Source of the DNA: JBQCEE01 sp051960575
GTDB taxonomy: Bacteria; Actinomycetota; Actinomycetes; Mycobacteriales; Jatrophihabitantaceae
Direction of reading: 5' to 3'
DNA: 21,535 nucleotides
Assembly: GCF_051960575.1 (NCBI RefSeq)
Contig: NZ_JBQCEE010000198.1
Location: forward strand, 1 to 21,535
The notes beneath the pieces are model-generated. The model was given only the letters and a program-made list of their open reading frames with translations. It was not told the origin of the DNA and did not search any database. Positions 14,205 through 20,747 of this stretch are shown one piece after another. Position 1 is the stretch's first letter. Every line of letters begins with the position of its first letter. The translations under genes were made by a program, and so were the position numbers.

Positions 14205-14543
14205 ATGACCGCTGCCGCCGCCACCGCGACCGCCACCGACGCCCCCGCGGCGCTGGTCGCCGTCGACGCCTCGAGCCTGACGACGATCGGCATCGGCGTC
14301 ATCGTCGGACTGGTCGTGCTCGGCCTGCTCATCGGCCTGGTGATCACCGCGATCATCGGCCGGATCGTCGTCGCCCTCGTGGTCGTCGTCGCCGCCGTCG
14401 TGGTGTGGCAGCAGCGCACCGCCATCCAGGACAAGGTCGACAAGGCCGTCCAGGAGCACCGCTGCGACCTCTCCGCCTCCTTCTTCGGCCTCAAGGTGGA
14501 CGCGCCCCAGAAGCTCCGCGACGCCTGCCACGCCGACTCCTGA
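14205..14543 (+). CDS. Small membrane protein with Cys-containing C-terminal tail
   Basis: 112 residues from ATG 14205. After an Ala/Thr-rich N-terminus (1-24) come two adjoining hydrophobic stretches of Ile/Val/Leu/Gly from about residue 27 to 68 (TIGIGVIVGLVVLGLLIGL and RIVVALVVVVAAVVVW), then a polar tail with QQRTAIQDKVDKAVQEHRC and a second Cys near the end (LRDAC). The two cysteines could form a disulfide if the tail is outside. No family is recognised. There is no ribosome binding site; TATCGT 7 nt upstream suggests a leaderless message driven back-to-back with rnj. Its stop codon lies inside a degenerate copy of the palindrome repeat found around the DUF559 gene. Confidence 0.65.
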   Translation: MTAAAATATATDAPAALVAVDASSLTTIGIGVIVGLVVLGLLIGLVITAIIGRIVVALVVVVAAVVVWQQRTAIQDKVDKAVQEHRCDLSASFFGLKVDAPQKLRDACHADS

Positions 14544-14575
14544 CCCCGGTTGGGCCGCAGGACGCTCGACCCGCC
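14541..14575 (+). repeat. Degenerate palindrome copy D
   Basis: TGACC (14541-14545), then a decayed left arm, then an intact right arm TCGACCCGCC (14566-14575). The order GTGACC-like box, arm, spacer, arm follows copies A-C. The TGA of the box is the stop codon of the small membrane protein gene. Confidence 0.45.
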
Positions 14576-14581
14576 CAGATG

Positions 14582-14594
14582 GTCGTCCACAGGC
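14582..14594 (+). repeat. 13-bp direct repeat, copy 1 (DnaA-box-like)
   Basis: GTCGTCCACAGGC, identical to 15720-15732 on the other side of the DUF559 gene. It contains TCGTCCACA, one base from the actinobacterial DnaA box TTGTCCACA. Confidence 0.5.
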
Positions 14595-14600
14595 GGTCCG

Positions 14601-14637
14601 GGTGACATCCCGGGCGGGTCGATGCGTTCGACCCGCC
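14601..14637 (+). repeat. REP-like palindrome copy A
   Basis: GGTGAC (14601-14606), 6 nt, then arm GGCGGGTCGA (14613-14622), loop TGCGT, and the perfect reverse-complement arm (14628-14637). The hairpin begins 7 bp beyond the DUF559 stop codon, so it may also terminate that transcript. Confidence 0.75.
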
Positions 14638-14644
14638 GCCGTCG

Positions 14645-15682
14645 TCAGCCGACCAGCGCGGCCCAGAGACGCGCTCGTGTCTGCGGCCAGTAGCGCATGA
14701 CGTCCTCCCAGGTCACCCGCTCGATCCGGTAGCCCAGCGCGCGGAGCCTCGCCTCGCGCAGTTTCTCCCTCCGGAGCTCTTCGGCCGTGTACTTCGAGAG
14801 GCCGTCGATCTCGACGATCAGCCGTTGCTCGCGGAACAGCATGTCGACGCGGTAGGTGACGCCACGGGTCGTGATGGCGACCTGGAGCTCCGGTACGGGA
14901 AAGCCGTCCTCGATCATCACCAGCCGGGTGATCGACTCGAACGGCGACTCCGCCTTGCCCGACGCGTGGGGCAGGACCTCGGCTGCCCTCCGTACGCCCG
15001 GGAAGCCTCGGACCGACGCCACGGCCTCCGCGAGGTCGGCGGGACCGCACAGCTCGTCGCGCAGCGCGGCATCTGCGGCCATCACGCCGTCGAGACGGTC
15101 GAACCGCGCGACGTCGACCACCGCCCGGCTGGGCACGACGATCGGCATGCCGTACCAGGTCGTGATGTGCTGGACGGCGACGCGACCGCCTCGCACGAGC
15201 ACTTGACGGCGGTTGCCGGTGGTGTCGGTCGCGCGTGTGACGACCTCGGGACGCGGCGGCACGGCCAGCGTCGGCAGGCCATGGGTGATCGCCGCGCTTC
15301 TCGCTCCGGCCAGATGCTCCGGACGCGAAAGGACCACGCCGGCGGTGGCCAGCACGTGCCGCCGTCGCTCGGCGACGTGGTCGTCGTCGCGGTCGACGAT
15401 CACCGGTGAGAGGACGCCGTAGGCCGGGGCCCACCACGTCCGGCGCCGCAACGCTCGCCTGATGTCGACGGCGGTCATCCCGTGCGCGTGCGCCTGGGCG
15501 GTGGTGATCACGAAGCCCTGCCGCGCTGCGAGTTCGCGTAGCGCATCACCCTGGCACCGCCGCGCCTGGGCCCGCCACCACGACCGCCATCGGTCACCCG
15601 CCGTGATCGGCCTGGTCGGTCGCGGTCCGCGTTCGATGATGTCGTCGATCAGCCAGTCGGAGTCGTCGTCGACGCGATGCAT
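14645..15682 (-). CDS. DUF559/Vsr-like endonuclease-fold protein with AbiEi-like N-terminal domain
   Basis: 345 residues from ATG 15682. About residues 45-95 (ALRELAARQGFVITTAQA, DIRRALRRRTWWAPAYGVL) look like the winged-helix 'AbiEi antitoxin-like' module that often precedes DUF559. The C-terminus holds a PD-(D/E)XK, Vsr-like domain: Glu249 in ESPFESITR, Asp280 in YRVDMLF, Glu291-x-Asp293 in IVEIDGLSKY, then KLREARLRALGYRIERVTWEDV as the closing strand-helix. All key acidic residues are present, so nuclease activity is possible. Such genes are numerous in actinobacteria and their role is unknown. Here the gene is an isolated unit with palindromes A/D after its stop and B/C before its start, and with a DnaA-box-like repeat on each side. 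It might be a solitary defence or selfish nuclease. Confidence 0.85.
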   Translation of the reverse strand: MHRVDDDSDWLIDDIIERGPRPTRPITAGDRWRSWWRAQARRCQGDALRELAARQGFVITTAQAHAHGMTAVDIRRALRRRTWWAPAYGVLSPVIVDRDDDHVAERRRHVLATAGVVLSRPEHLAGARSAAITHGLPTLAVPPRPEVVTRATDTTGNRRQVLVRGGRVAVQHITTWYGMPIVVPSRAVVDVARFDRLDGVMAADAALRDELCGPADLAEAVASVRGFPGVRRAAEVLPHASGKAESPFESITRLVMIEDGFPVPELQVAITTRGVTYRVDMLFREQRLIVEIDGLSKYTAEELRREKLREARLRALGYRIERVTWEDVMRYWPQTRARLWAALVG

Positions 15683-15719
15683 CCGAGGATCGTCGCGGCC
15701 GGCGGGCTCGCCGACGTCC

Positions 15720-15738
15720 GTCGTCCACAGGCTGTGGA
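15720..15738. repeat. 13-bp repeat copy 2 forming a DnaA-box-like inverted pair
   Basis: GTCGTCCACAGGC (15720-15732) repeats 14582-14594. Here it runs into a perfect palindrome, TCCACAG-G-CTGTGGA (15724-15738), so two DnaA-box-like 9-mers face each other 38 bp upstream of the DUF559 start. It may be the operator of that gene. Confidence 0.5.
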
Positions 15739-15800
15739 AGCCAGTGGCGTCACGGGCGCGATCGGTCGACCGCCCGAGACGGTCACCAGCGTCGACGCGC

Positions 15801-15837
15801 GGTGACCACCCCGGCGGGTCGAACGCGTCGACCCGCC
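15801..15837 (+). repeat. REP-like palindrome copy B
   Basis: GGTGACC (15801-15807), 5 nt, then arm GGCGGGTCGA (15813-15822), loop ACGCG, and the perfect reverse-complement arm (15828-15837). An inverted GGTCACC at 15781-15787 faces the box across 13 nt that contain the palindrome GCGTCGACGC. Confidence 0.75.
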
Positions 15838-15862
15838 CGCGATGCCGCCGAGCGGCCGCCGC

Positions 15863-15896
15863 GGTGACCTTGGCGGGTCGAGCGCATCGACTCGCC
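15863..15896 (+). repeat. REP-like palindrome copy C
   Basis: GGTGACC (15863-15869), 2 nt, arm GGCGGGTCGA (15872-15881), loop GCGCA, then the partner arm with a single C-to-T change (15887-15896) that leaves a G-U pair in RNA. It ends 8 bp beyond the stop of the DinB-like gene and could terminate it. Confidence 0.75.
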
Positions 15897-15904
15897 CAGG
15901 CGAA

Positions 15905-16393
15905 CTACAGCGGGGTGAGGAGTTGTTCGCGGAGGATGTCGCCGTGGCCGGCGTGACGGGCGAGCTCGCGGATCACGTGGTGGTGGATCCAGCGCAGCGA
16001 GAGCGTGCCCATGTGCGGGTGGTCGACGGTCGCGTCCAGGTCGAAGCCGGCGACGATCGCGCGCGAGTCGGCGACGGCGGCGTCGAATCCGGCGAGCACG
16101 GACGCGATCGTGTCGGCCTCGTCCAGCAGGAAGGAGTCGGCCGAGTCGGTGGGCATGCCGAGCTCCGCCCGCGTCGCCCGACGGCCGAGGTAGACGGTGT
16201 ACCAGGCGCGCTCGACGAAGGTGCAGTGCTTGACCAGTCCGAGCAGCGTCGTACGCGACGCCACCAGCCGCGAACGCGCCTGCGTCTCGGTCAGGTCGTC
16301 CAGCAGCGCCCGCACCTCGAGGCGCTGGTCGTCGACGAACGCCTCGAGCACCGCACGCTCACCGCCGGTGCCGACCAGCAGCGACGGCGGCAT
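15905..16393 (-). CDS. DinB/DUF664 family protein
   Basis: 162 residues from ATG 16393, two bases after the DedA stop. The DinB four-helix fold carries a metal triad: His56 in VKHCTFVERAWY and the histidines of RWIHHHVIRELARHAGHGD (near 137-139 and 147-150). The sequence matches DUF664, a DinB subgroup common in actinobacteria; relatives include mycothiol-dependent transferases, but a substrate cannot be named. The two-base spacing implies translational coupling with the DedA gene, so the pair is made from one message. Palindrome C directly follows the stop codon. Longer frames reading into the DedA gene exist but start without a signal. Confidence 0.88.
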   Translation of the reverse strand: MPPSLLVGTGGERAVLEAFVDDQRLEVRALLDDLTETQARSRLVASRTTLLGLVKHCTFVERAWYTVYLGRRATRAELGMPTDSADSFLLDEADTIASVLAGFDAAVADSRAIVAGFDLDATVDHPHMGTLSLRWIHHHVIRELARHAGHGDILREQLLTPL

Positions 16394-16395
16394 GC

Positions 16396-17022
16396 TCACC
16401 GGCGTCGGCTGCCGCGCCGGGACTGCACGAGGTGCACGAGCGCGGGGATCAGGCCGATCACGACGACGATCACGACGAAGTAGTCGACCCAGCTCTCGTG
16501 CTCGCGCACGAACCGGTTGTGGCCGAGGGCGTAGCCGATGAGCAGGATGCCGTCGGTCCAGACGATGCCGCCGAGTACGGACGCCAGCGTGAACCGCGGC
16601 ACCGGCATGCGGGCCACGCCCGCCATCACCGGCGCGACGGTGCGCACGACCGGCACGAACCGCGCGACGAACACCGTCGGCCAGCCGAAGCGGTCGAAGA
16701 ACGCCTGCGACCGCGTCACGTACTCGGGCTTGAACAGCCGCGAGTCGGGACGGTCGAAGACCACGGGTCCGGCCCGGCGCCCGATCGCGTAGCCGACCAG
16801 GTTGCCGACGATCGCGGCGAGCGGGCAGACGATCAGCCACGCCCAGATCGGGGTCTTCAGCGTGCCGATCGAGACCGAGATGCCGGCGGCGAGCAGGATC
16901 GTGTCGCCGGGCAGGAAGAACCCGATGAGCAGGCCGGTCTCGGCGAACAGCACCGCCGCCAGGCCCGCCAGGCCGAAGTCGCTGAGCAGGGTGCTGGGCC
17001 CGAGGACGCTGGCCAGGTGCAT
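16396..17022 (-). CDS. DedA family (SNARE-associated) membrane protein
   Basis: 208 residues from ATG 17022. DedA proteins are integral membrane proteins implicated in lipid carrier (undecaprenyl-phosphate/phosphatidylethanolamine) flipping and proton-motive-force balance. Seen: FAETGLLIGFFLPGDTIL (26-43) with the acidic residue and P-G-D re-entrant element, GNLVGYAIGRRAG (73-85), and RFVPVVRTVAPVMAG (121-135) with the conserved arginines, followed by two more helices. This is the family's usual length. TAGGAT lies 6 nt before the ATG and overlaps the stop codon of the upstream epimerase gene, which suggests a leaderless start in its own right. DedA lies beside fba in M. tuberculosis too (Rv0364 and Rv0363c); here an SDR gene is placed between them. 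Confidence 0.93.
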   Translation of the reverse strand: MHLASVLGPSTLLSDFGLAGLAAVLFAETGLLIGFFLPGDTILLAAGISVSIGTLKTPIWAWLIVCPLAAIVGNLVGYAIGRRAGPVVFDRPDSRLFKPEYVTRSQAFFDRFGWPTVFVARFVPVVRTVAPVMAGVARMPVPRFTLASVLGGIVWTDGILLIGYALGHNRFVREHESWVDYFVVIVVVIGLIPALVHLVQSRRGSRRR

Positions 17023-17028
17023 TCCCTG

Positions 17029-17034
17029 ATCCTA
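17029..17034 (-). promoter_or_regulatory. Candidate -10 of the DedA gene inside the epimerase stop
   Basis: TAGGAT on the minus strand, 6 nt before ATG 17022. Its TAG (17034-17032) is the stop codon of the epimerase gene, so DedA and DinB could be transcribed apart from the epimerase. Confidence 0.4.
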
Positions 17035-18036
17035 GGGAGCGGGCGCGGACGCCTCGTGCGACCGCCAGCCGGCGATCAGGTCGGCTTCACGCTGCGGTGC
17101 GAGCCCGGGTGCCATTGCCGTCGGCCGCCACGACGGCAGCGACCGCTGCCACGCCCACGTGTCGGCGACGGTCTCGGCGAGCGGACGCCACCGCATGCCC
17201 GCCGCCTCGGCCTGCGCGACGTCGCCCTCGAACAGGCCCGGCGAGCCGGGCGCCCACAGCGGCAGCTCCGTCCACGCCGCGACGTCCTGCGCCGCGAGCC
17301 ACCCGTCGGCGACCCACACGAGCTCGGGGGACGCGCCGGTCGCGGCGACGCATGCGGCCATGAGGTCGGCCCGCGTGTCGCGTCCCGGCGCACCCGGCAG
17401 CACGAACGTCCCGGACGCACCGATGAGCGCGAACCGCGCGAGGTCACGCGCGTCGATCACCGCCATCGGATCGCCCGGCGCACCCGGCACCAGCACCTCG
17501 CCGGCCCGCGCCACCCGGTCGAGCCACCAGGGCAGCCGCCCGACCGCCGAGTCGTGCGGCCCGACGATCGCGCCGGCCCGCAGCAGCGAACAGCGGTCGC
17601 CGAGCGCCCGCTGCACCGCAAGTTCGCAGCCGACCTTGAAGCGGCCGTAGTTCTCGGGCGAGCGCTCACCGGTCGCGTCCGGGTCGCCGTCGAAGGTCGG
17701 ACGCAGCCAGTACTCCGCGTCCTCCGGCCAGGCCGGATACACGCTGATCGACGACACGAACGCGTAGTGGCCGACCGTCGGCGCGAGCACGGCCGCCGAC
17801 GCCGCGACGTCGGCGGGCACGTAGCCGCAGGTGTCGACGACCAGGTCGAAGCGCCGCCCGCGCAGCTGCTCGAGGTCGGCGGGCGACGACCGGTCACCGA
17901 CCAGCTGCGTCACCCCGGCCGGCGCCGCTCCCGAGCGTCCGCGATTGAACACGGTGACGGACGCACCGAGCGCGAGCGCCTCGTCGACCACCGCCCGCCC
18001 GAGGAACACCGACCCACCGAGCACCAGGACGTCCAT
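17032..18036 (-). CDS. NAD-dependent epimerase/dehydratase-like SDR protein
   Basis: 334 residues from ATG 18036. Extended/atypical SDR: the nucleotide loop GGSVFLG (7-13) with NRGRSG (31-36) after the second strand, the serine of FVSSISVY (93-100), and the catalytic YGRFK (130-134, YxxxK). These are the features of a GxxFLG subfamily of NAD(P)-dependent reductases/epimerases widespread in actinobacteria and of unknown substrate. The C-terminus is a small variable domain. No Shine-Dalgarno sequence or clear -10 is visible before the ATG. The gene ends 9 bp before the DedA start. It is divergent from the aldolase gene. A nucleotide-sugar role is possible given the polysaccharide locus, but that locus is 6 kb away, so this is weak. 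Confidence 0.88.
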   Translation of the reverse strand: MDVLVLGGSVFLGRAVVDEALALGASVTVFNRGRSGAAPAGVTQLVGDRSSPADLEQLRGRRFDLVVDTCGYVPADVAASAAVLAPTVGHYAFVSSISVYPAWPEDAEYWLRPTFDGDPDATGERSPENYGRFKVGCELAVQRALGDRCSLLRAGAIVGPHDSAVGRLPWWLDRVARAGEVLVPGAPGDPMAVIDARDLARFALIGASGTFVLPGAPGRDTRADLMAACVAATGASPELVWVADGWLAAQDVAAWTELPLWAPGSPGLFEGDVAQAEAAGMRWRPLAETVADTWAWQRSLPSWRPTAMAPGLAPQREADLIAGWRSHEASAPAP

Positions 18037-18150
18037 GCCCGCAGTCGATCACGAGCGCGATGTCACGGGCAGTCCGGTTCGCGCAGGGCGAAGTCTCGGG
18101 TACGCGATACTTCGACACGAGGAACACGAGCGACACGAACGGATCCTGAC

Positions 18151-18156
18151 GAGGGG
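18151..18156 (+). promoter_or_regulatory. Ribosome binding site of fructose-bisphosphate aldolase
   Basis: GAGGGG 7 nt before ATG 18164, which settles the start of the aldolase and excludes the longer upstream frame. Confidence 0.6.
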
Positions 18157-18163
18157 AACGGCC

Positions 18164-19189
18164 ATGCCCATCGCAACGCCCGAGATCTACGCCGACATGC
18201 TCGACCGCGCGAAGGCCGGCGGGTTCGCCTACCCGGCCATCAACGTCACGAGCAGCGAGACGCTGAACGCCGCGCTCAAGGGCTTCGCCGACGCCGGCAG
18301 CGACGGCATCGTGCAGGTGTCGACGGGCGGCGCCGAGTTCGCGTCCGGGCTGAACGTGAAGGACATGGTGACCGGCGCCGTCGCGCTCGCCGAGTACGCG
18401 CACGTCGTCGCCGCGAAGTACCCGGTGAACATCGCGCTGCACACCGACCACTGCCAGAAGGAGAAGCTGGACAGCTACGTGCGTCCGCTGATCGCGATCA
18501 GCCAGGAGCGCGTCGACCGCGGCGAGAACCCGCTGTTCCAGTCGCACATGTGGGACGGCTCGGCGATCGAGCTGCAGGAGAACCTCGAGATCGCGCAGGA
18601 GCTGCTCGAGAAGGCGGCGAAGGCGCGGATCATCCTCGAGCTCGAGATCGGCGTGGTCGGCGGCGAGGAGGACGGCGTCGTCGGCGAGATGAACGAGAAG
18701 CTCTACACCGCCCCGGGTGACGCAGTGCGCACCGCCGAGATGCTCGGCCTCGGCGAGAAGGGCCGCTACCTGCTCGCCGCCACCTTCGGCAACGTGCACG
18801 GCGTCTACAAGCCGGGCAACGTCAAGCTGCGCCCGTCGATCCTCAAGGACCTGCAGGACGAGGTCGGGCAGAAGTTCGGCAAGGAGCGGCCGTTCGAGCT
18901 GGTCTTCCACGGCGGCTCGGGCTCGGCGCTCGAAGAGATCCGCGAGGCCGTCGGCTACGGCGTCGTGAAGATGAACGTCGACACCGACACCCAGTACGCG
19001 TTCACCCGTGAGATCGCCGGCCACATGTTCACCAACTACGACGGCGTGCTCAAGGTCGACGGCGAGGTCGGCAACAAGAAGGCCTACGACCCGCGCAGCT
19101 ACCTCAAGGTCGCCGAGGCCGGCATGGCCAAGCGCGTCGGCGAGGCCTGCGAGGCGTTGCAGTCGGCGGGGACGTCCGCCTCCGCCTGA
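18164..19189 (+). CDS. fba: Class II fructose-bisphosphate aldolase
   Basis: 341 residues from ATG 18164. Zinc enzyme of glycolysis and gluconeogenesis that cleaves fructose 1,6-bisphosphate to dihydroxyacetone phosphate and glyceraldehyde 3-phosphate in the cytosol. Visible: Asp95-His96 in IALHTDHCQKEK (catalytic acid and zinc ligand), the acidic ELEIGVVGGEEDGV (159-172), His212 in FGNVHGVYKPGN, His249 in VFHGGSGS (zinc and phosphate site), and NVDTDTQYAFTREI (271-284), the phosphate-binding loop. This is the class IIa length and matches the actinobacterial Fba type (M. tuberculosis Rv0363c). The DedA gene 1.1 kb away is a conserved neighbour. A perfect hairpin follows the stop. Codon choice is strongly biased to C-ending codons, as expected for a highly expressed gene. 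Confidence 0.97.
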   Translation: MPIATPEIYADMLDRAKAGGFAYPAINVTSSETLNAALKGFADAGSDGIVQVSTGGAEFASGLNVKDMVTGAVALAEYAHVVAAKYPVNIALHTDHCQKEKLDSYVRPLIAISQERVDRGENPLFQSHMWDGSAIELQENLEIAQELLEKAAKARIILELEIGVVGGEEDGVVGEMNEKLYTAPGDAVRTAEMLGLGEKGRYLLAATFGNVHGVYKPGNVKLRPSILKDLQDEVGQKFGKERPFELVFHGGSGSALEEIREAVGYGVVKMNVDTDTQYAFTREIAGHMFTNYDGVLKVDGEVGNKKAYDPRSYLKVAEAGMAKRVGEACEALQSAGTSASA

Positions 19190-19205
19190 GGCCGGACGCA
19201 GCGAG

Positions 19206-19233
19206 CGGGGCGGCTCCTTGCCGAGCCGCCCCG
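19206..19233. terminator. Bidirectional intrinsic terminator between fba and the MFS gene
   Basis: CGGGGCGGCTC (19206-19216) and GAGCCGCCCCG (19223-19233) form a perfect 11-bp stem with a 6-nt loop, between the convergent stop codons at 19189 and 19253. There is no T-run on either side, as is common in actinobacteria. Confidence 0.75.
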
Positions 19234-19252
19234 TCCACGCCGTGCGTCGGTG

Positions 19253-20677
19253 TCAGCCGGCCAGCACGAGCTCGTCGCGCAGCGGCGGCACCTCGTCGCG
19301 GCGGGTACTGCGCAGGCCGACGAACGCGGCGACTCCGCCGGCGGCCACGAGCACCGCGGCGACGATCAGCCCGGCACGGTAGCCGGACAGAAACGCGTCG
19401 AGCGGCGTGTGCCCGGCGTGCAGCGCCGACGTCTGCCGGGCCGTGAGCACCGCCCCGATGACGGTGATGCCGAGCAGCCCGGCCACCTCGCGGGCCGCGT
19501 TGAAGATCCCGGACGCGACACCCGCCTGCTCGACCGGCATGGCGCTCACGACGAGGTCCGTCAGCGGCACCGACAGCCCGCCGCCGATGCCGATGAGCGC
19601 GAAGCTCGGCATGATCGCGAGGTAGGACGCGTCCGAGCCGAGCAGGCTCACCGAGCCGATGCCCGCGGCCATGAGCGCCATCGCCAGCCCGACCGCGCGG
19701 TGGGCGCCCATCGCCTTCGCGACCCGCTCGGACACGATCGCCCCGACCGCCATCAGCAGCGCCATCGGCACGAAGGCGGCGCCCGCCTCGGTCGGCGAGA
19801 AGCCGAGCACGTCCTGCAGGTACAGCGACGTGAAGAAGTAGATGCCGAACAGGCCGAAGCCCCACATGACGATGGCGACGATGCCGCCGGTGAAGACGCG
19901 GTCGGTGAACAGCCGCACGTCGACCATCGGCTCGGCCACGCGGGTCTCGACGGCCACGAAGGCGACGAGCGCGAGGGCGGCGATCGCGAAGCACGTCATG
20001 ATCGGCGTCGAGGTCCAGCCGCGGTCGTGACCCTCGATGAGCGCGTAGGTCAGCGCGAAGAGCGTGGTCGCCGAGAGCACGAGGCCGGGCAGGTCGAGCG
20101 ACACCCGGCGACGCTCATCGTCGCCGATCGCCCACGCCGCGAGCGCCATGGTCACCACGCCGACCGGCACGTTGATGAAGAAGATCCAGCCCCAGCTCAG
20201 GTGTTCGCTGATGAGCCCGCCGAGCAGCGGGCCGAGCGCGAGCGCGAGGGCGCCGACCGCGCTCCAGAGTCCGATCGCGCGGGTGCGCTCCTTCGGATCG
20301 GTGAACGTCGACGAGATCAGCGCCAGCGTCGTCGGGGTGACGAGCGCGGCGCCGAGGCCCTGCACCGCCCGTGCGCCGATGAGCACGCCGACGCTGCCGG
20401 CGAGACCGGCGGCCAGCGAGGCCGCGGTGAAGACGCCCAGGCCCAGCAGGAACAGCCGGCGGCGGCCGAACAGGTCGCCGAGACGTCCGCCGGCGAGCAG
20501 CAGGCCCGCGAACACCAGGATGTAGCCGCTCGCGACCCACTCGAGGCCGGTCGTGGTCAGGTGCAGGTCGCGCTGGATGGCCGGGATCGCCACGTTGACG
20601 ATGTTGTTGTCGAGGTAGGTCATGAACGTCGCGAGCGACACGGCGATCAGGGTCGGGAGCGGACGGGTGGCTCGCAT
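19253..20677 (-). CDS. DHA2-family MFS drug exporter
   Basis: 474 residues from ATG 20677 with AGGAGG 5 nt upstream. Fourteen hydrophobic segments are expected for DHA2, and the length fits. Seen: LDNNIVNVAIPAI (22-34, the first-helix D motif), the loop 2-3 motif GGRLGDLFGRRR (63-74), RAVQGLGAALVTPT in the next helices, and the helix 5 motif ALGPLLGG that marks drug/H+ antiporters. Likely role: proton-driven export of a toxic compound, perhaps an antibiotic or dye. It is divergent from a TetR-type repressor gene and the 70 bp between them carry three copies of a repeated operator, so the pair is a self-contained inducible resistance module. The substrate cannot be read from sequence. Confidence 0.93.
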   Translation of the reverse strand: MRATRPLPTLIAVSLATFMTYLDNNIVNVAIPAIQRDLHLTTTGLEWVASGYILVFAGLLLAGGRLGDLFGRRRLFLLGLGVFTAASLAAGLAGSVGVLIGARAVQGLGAALVTPTTLALISSTFTDPKERTRAIGLWSAVGALALALGPLLGGLISEHLSWGWIFFINVPVGVVTMALAAWAIGDDERRRVSLDLPGLVLSATTLFALTYALIEGHDRGWTSTPIMTCFAIAALALVAFVAVETRVAEPMVDVRLFTDRVFTGGIVAIVMWGFGLFGIYFFTSLYLQDVLGFSPTEAGAAFVPMALLMAVGAIVSERVAKAMGAHRAVGLAMALMAAGIGSVSLLGSDASYLAIMPSFALIGIGGGLSVPLTDLVVSAMPVEQAGVASGIFNAAREVAGLLGITVIGAVLTARQTSALHAGHTPLDAFLSGYRAGLIVAAVLVAAGGVAAFVGLRSTRRDEVPPLRDELVLAG

Positions 20678-20689
20678 CGAGGCCTCCTA

Positions 20690-20734
20690 TACGGCGTAAA
20701 TGTACGCTGTAAAGCTAGCCCTCTACGGTGTAAA
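20690..20734. promoter_or_regulatory. Triple TetR operator between exporter and repressor
   Basis: Three near-identical 11-mers on the plus strand: TACGGCGTAAA (20690-20700), TACGCTGTAAA (20703-20713) and TACGGTGTAAA (20724-20734), each with a TAC-N3-GTA dyad. Starts are 13 and 21 bp apart. On the minus strand TTTACA (20713-20708) is 16 bp from TATAGG (20691-20686), a candidate exporter promoter. On the plus strand TAAAGT (20731-20736) is a candidate -10 for the repressor. Confidence 0.7.
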
Positions 20735-20747
20735 GTTGTCAAGTGTG

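Noticed and set aside
14541..15896. CRISPR array made of the palindromes.
   Set aside because: Spacings are irregular, a 1-kb gene lies between copies, and units vary in the loop.
16396..16840. Extension of the DinB-like frame up to 16840.
   Set aside because: That part is a shadow of the DedA gene; the ATG at 16393 sits two bases after the DedA stop.
20700..20747. Upstream start ATG 20700 for the TetR gene.
   Set aside because: It would run through the operator repeats and add an unlikely N-terminus (MYAVKLALYG); the family begins near residue 48.
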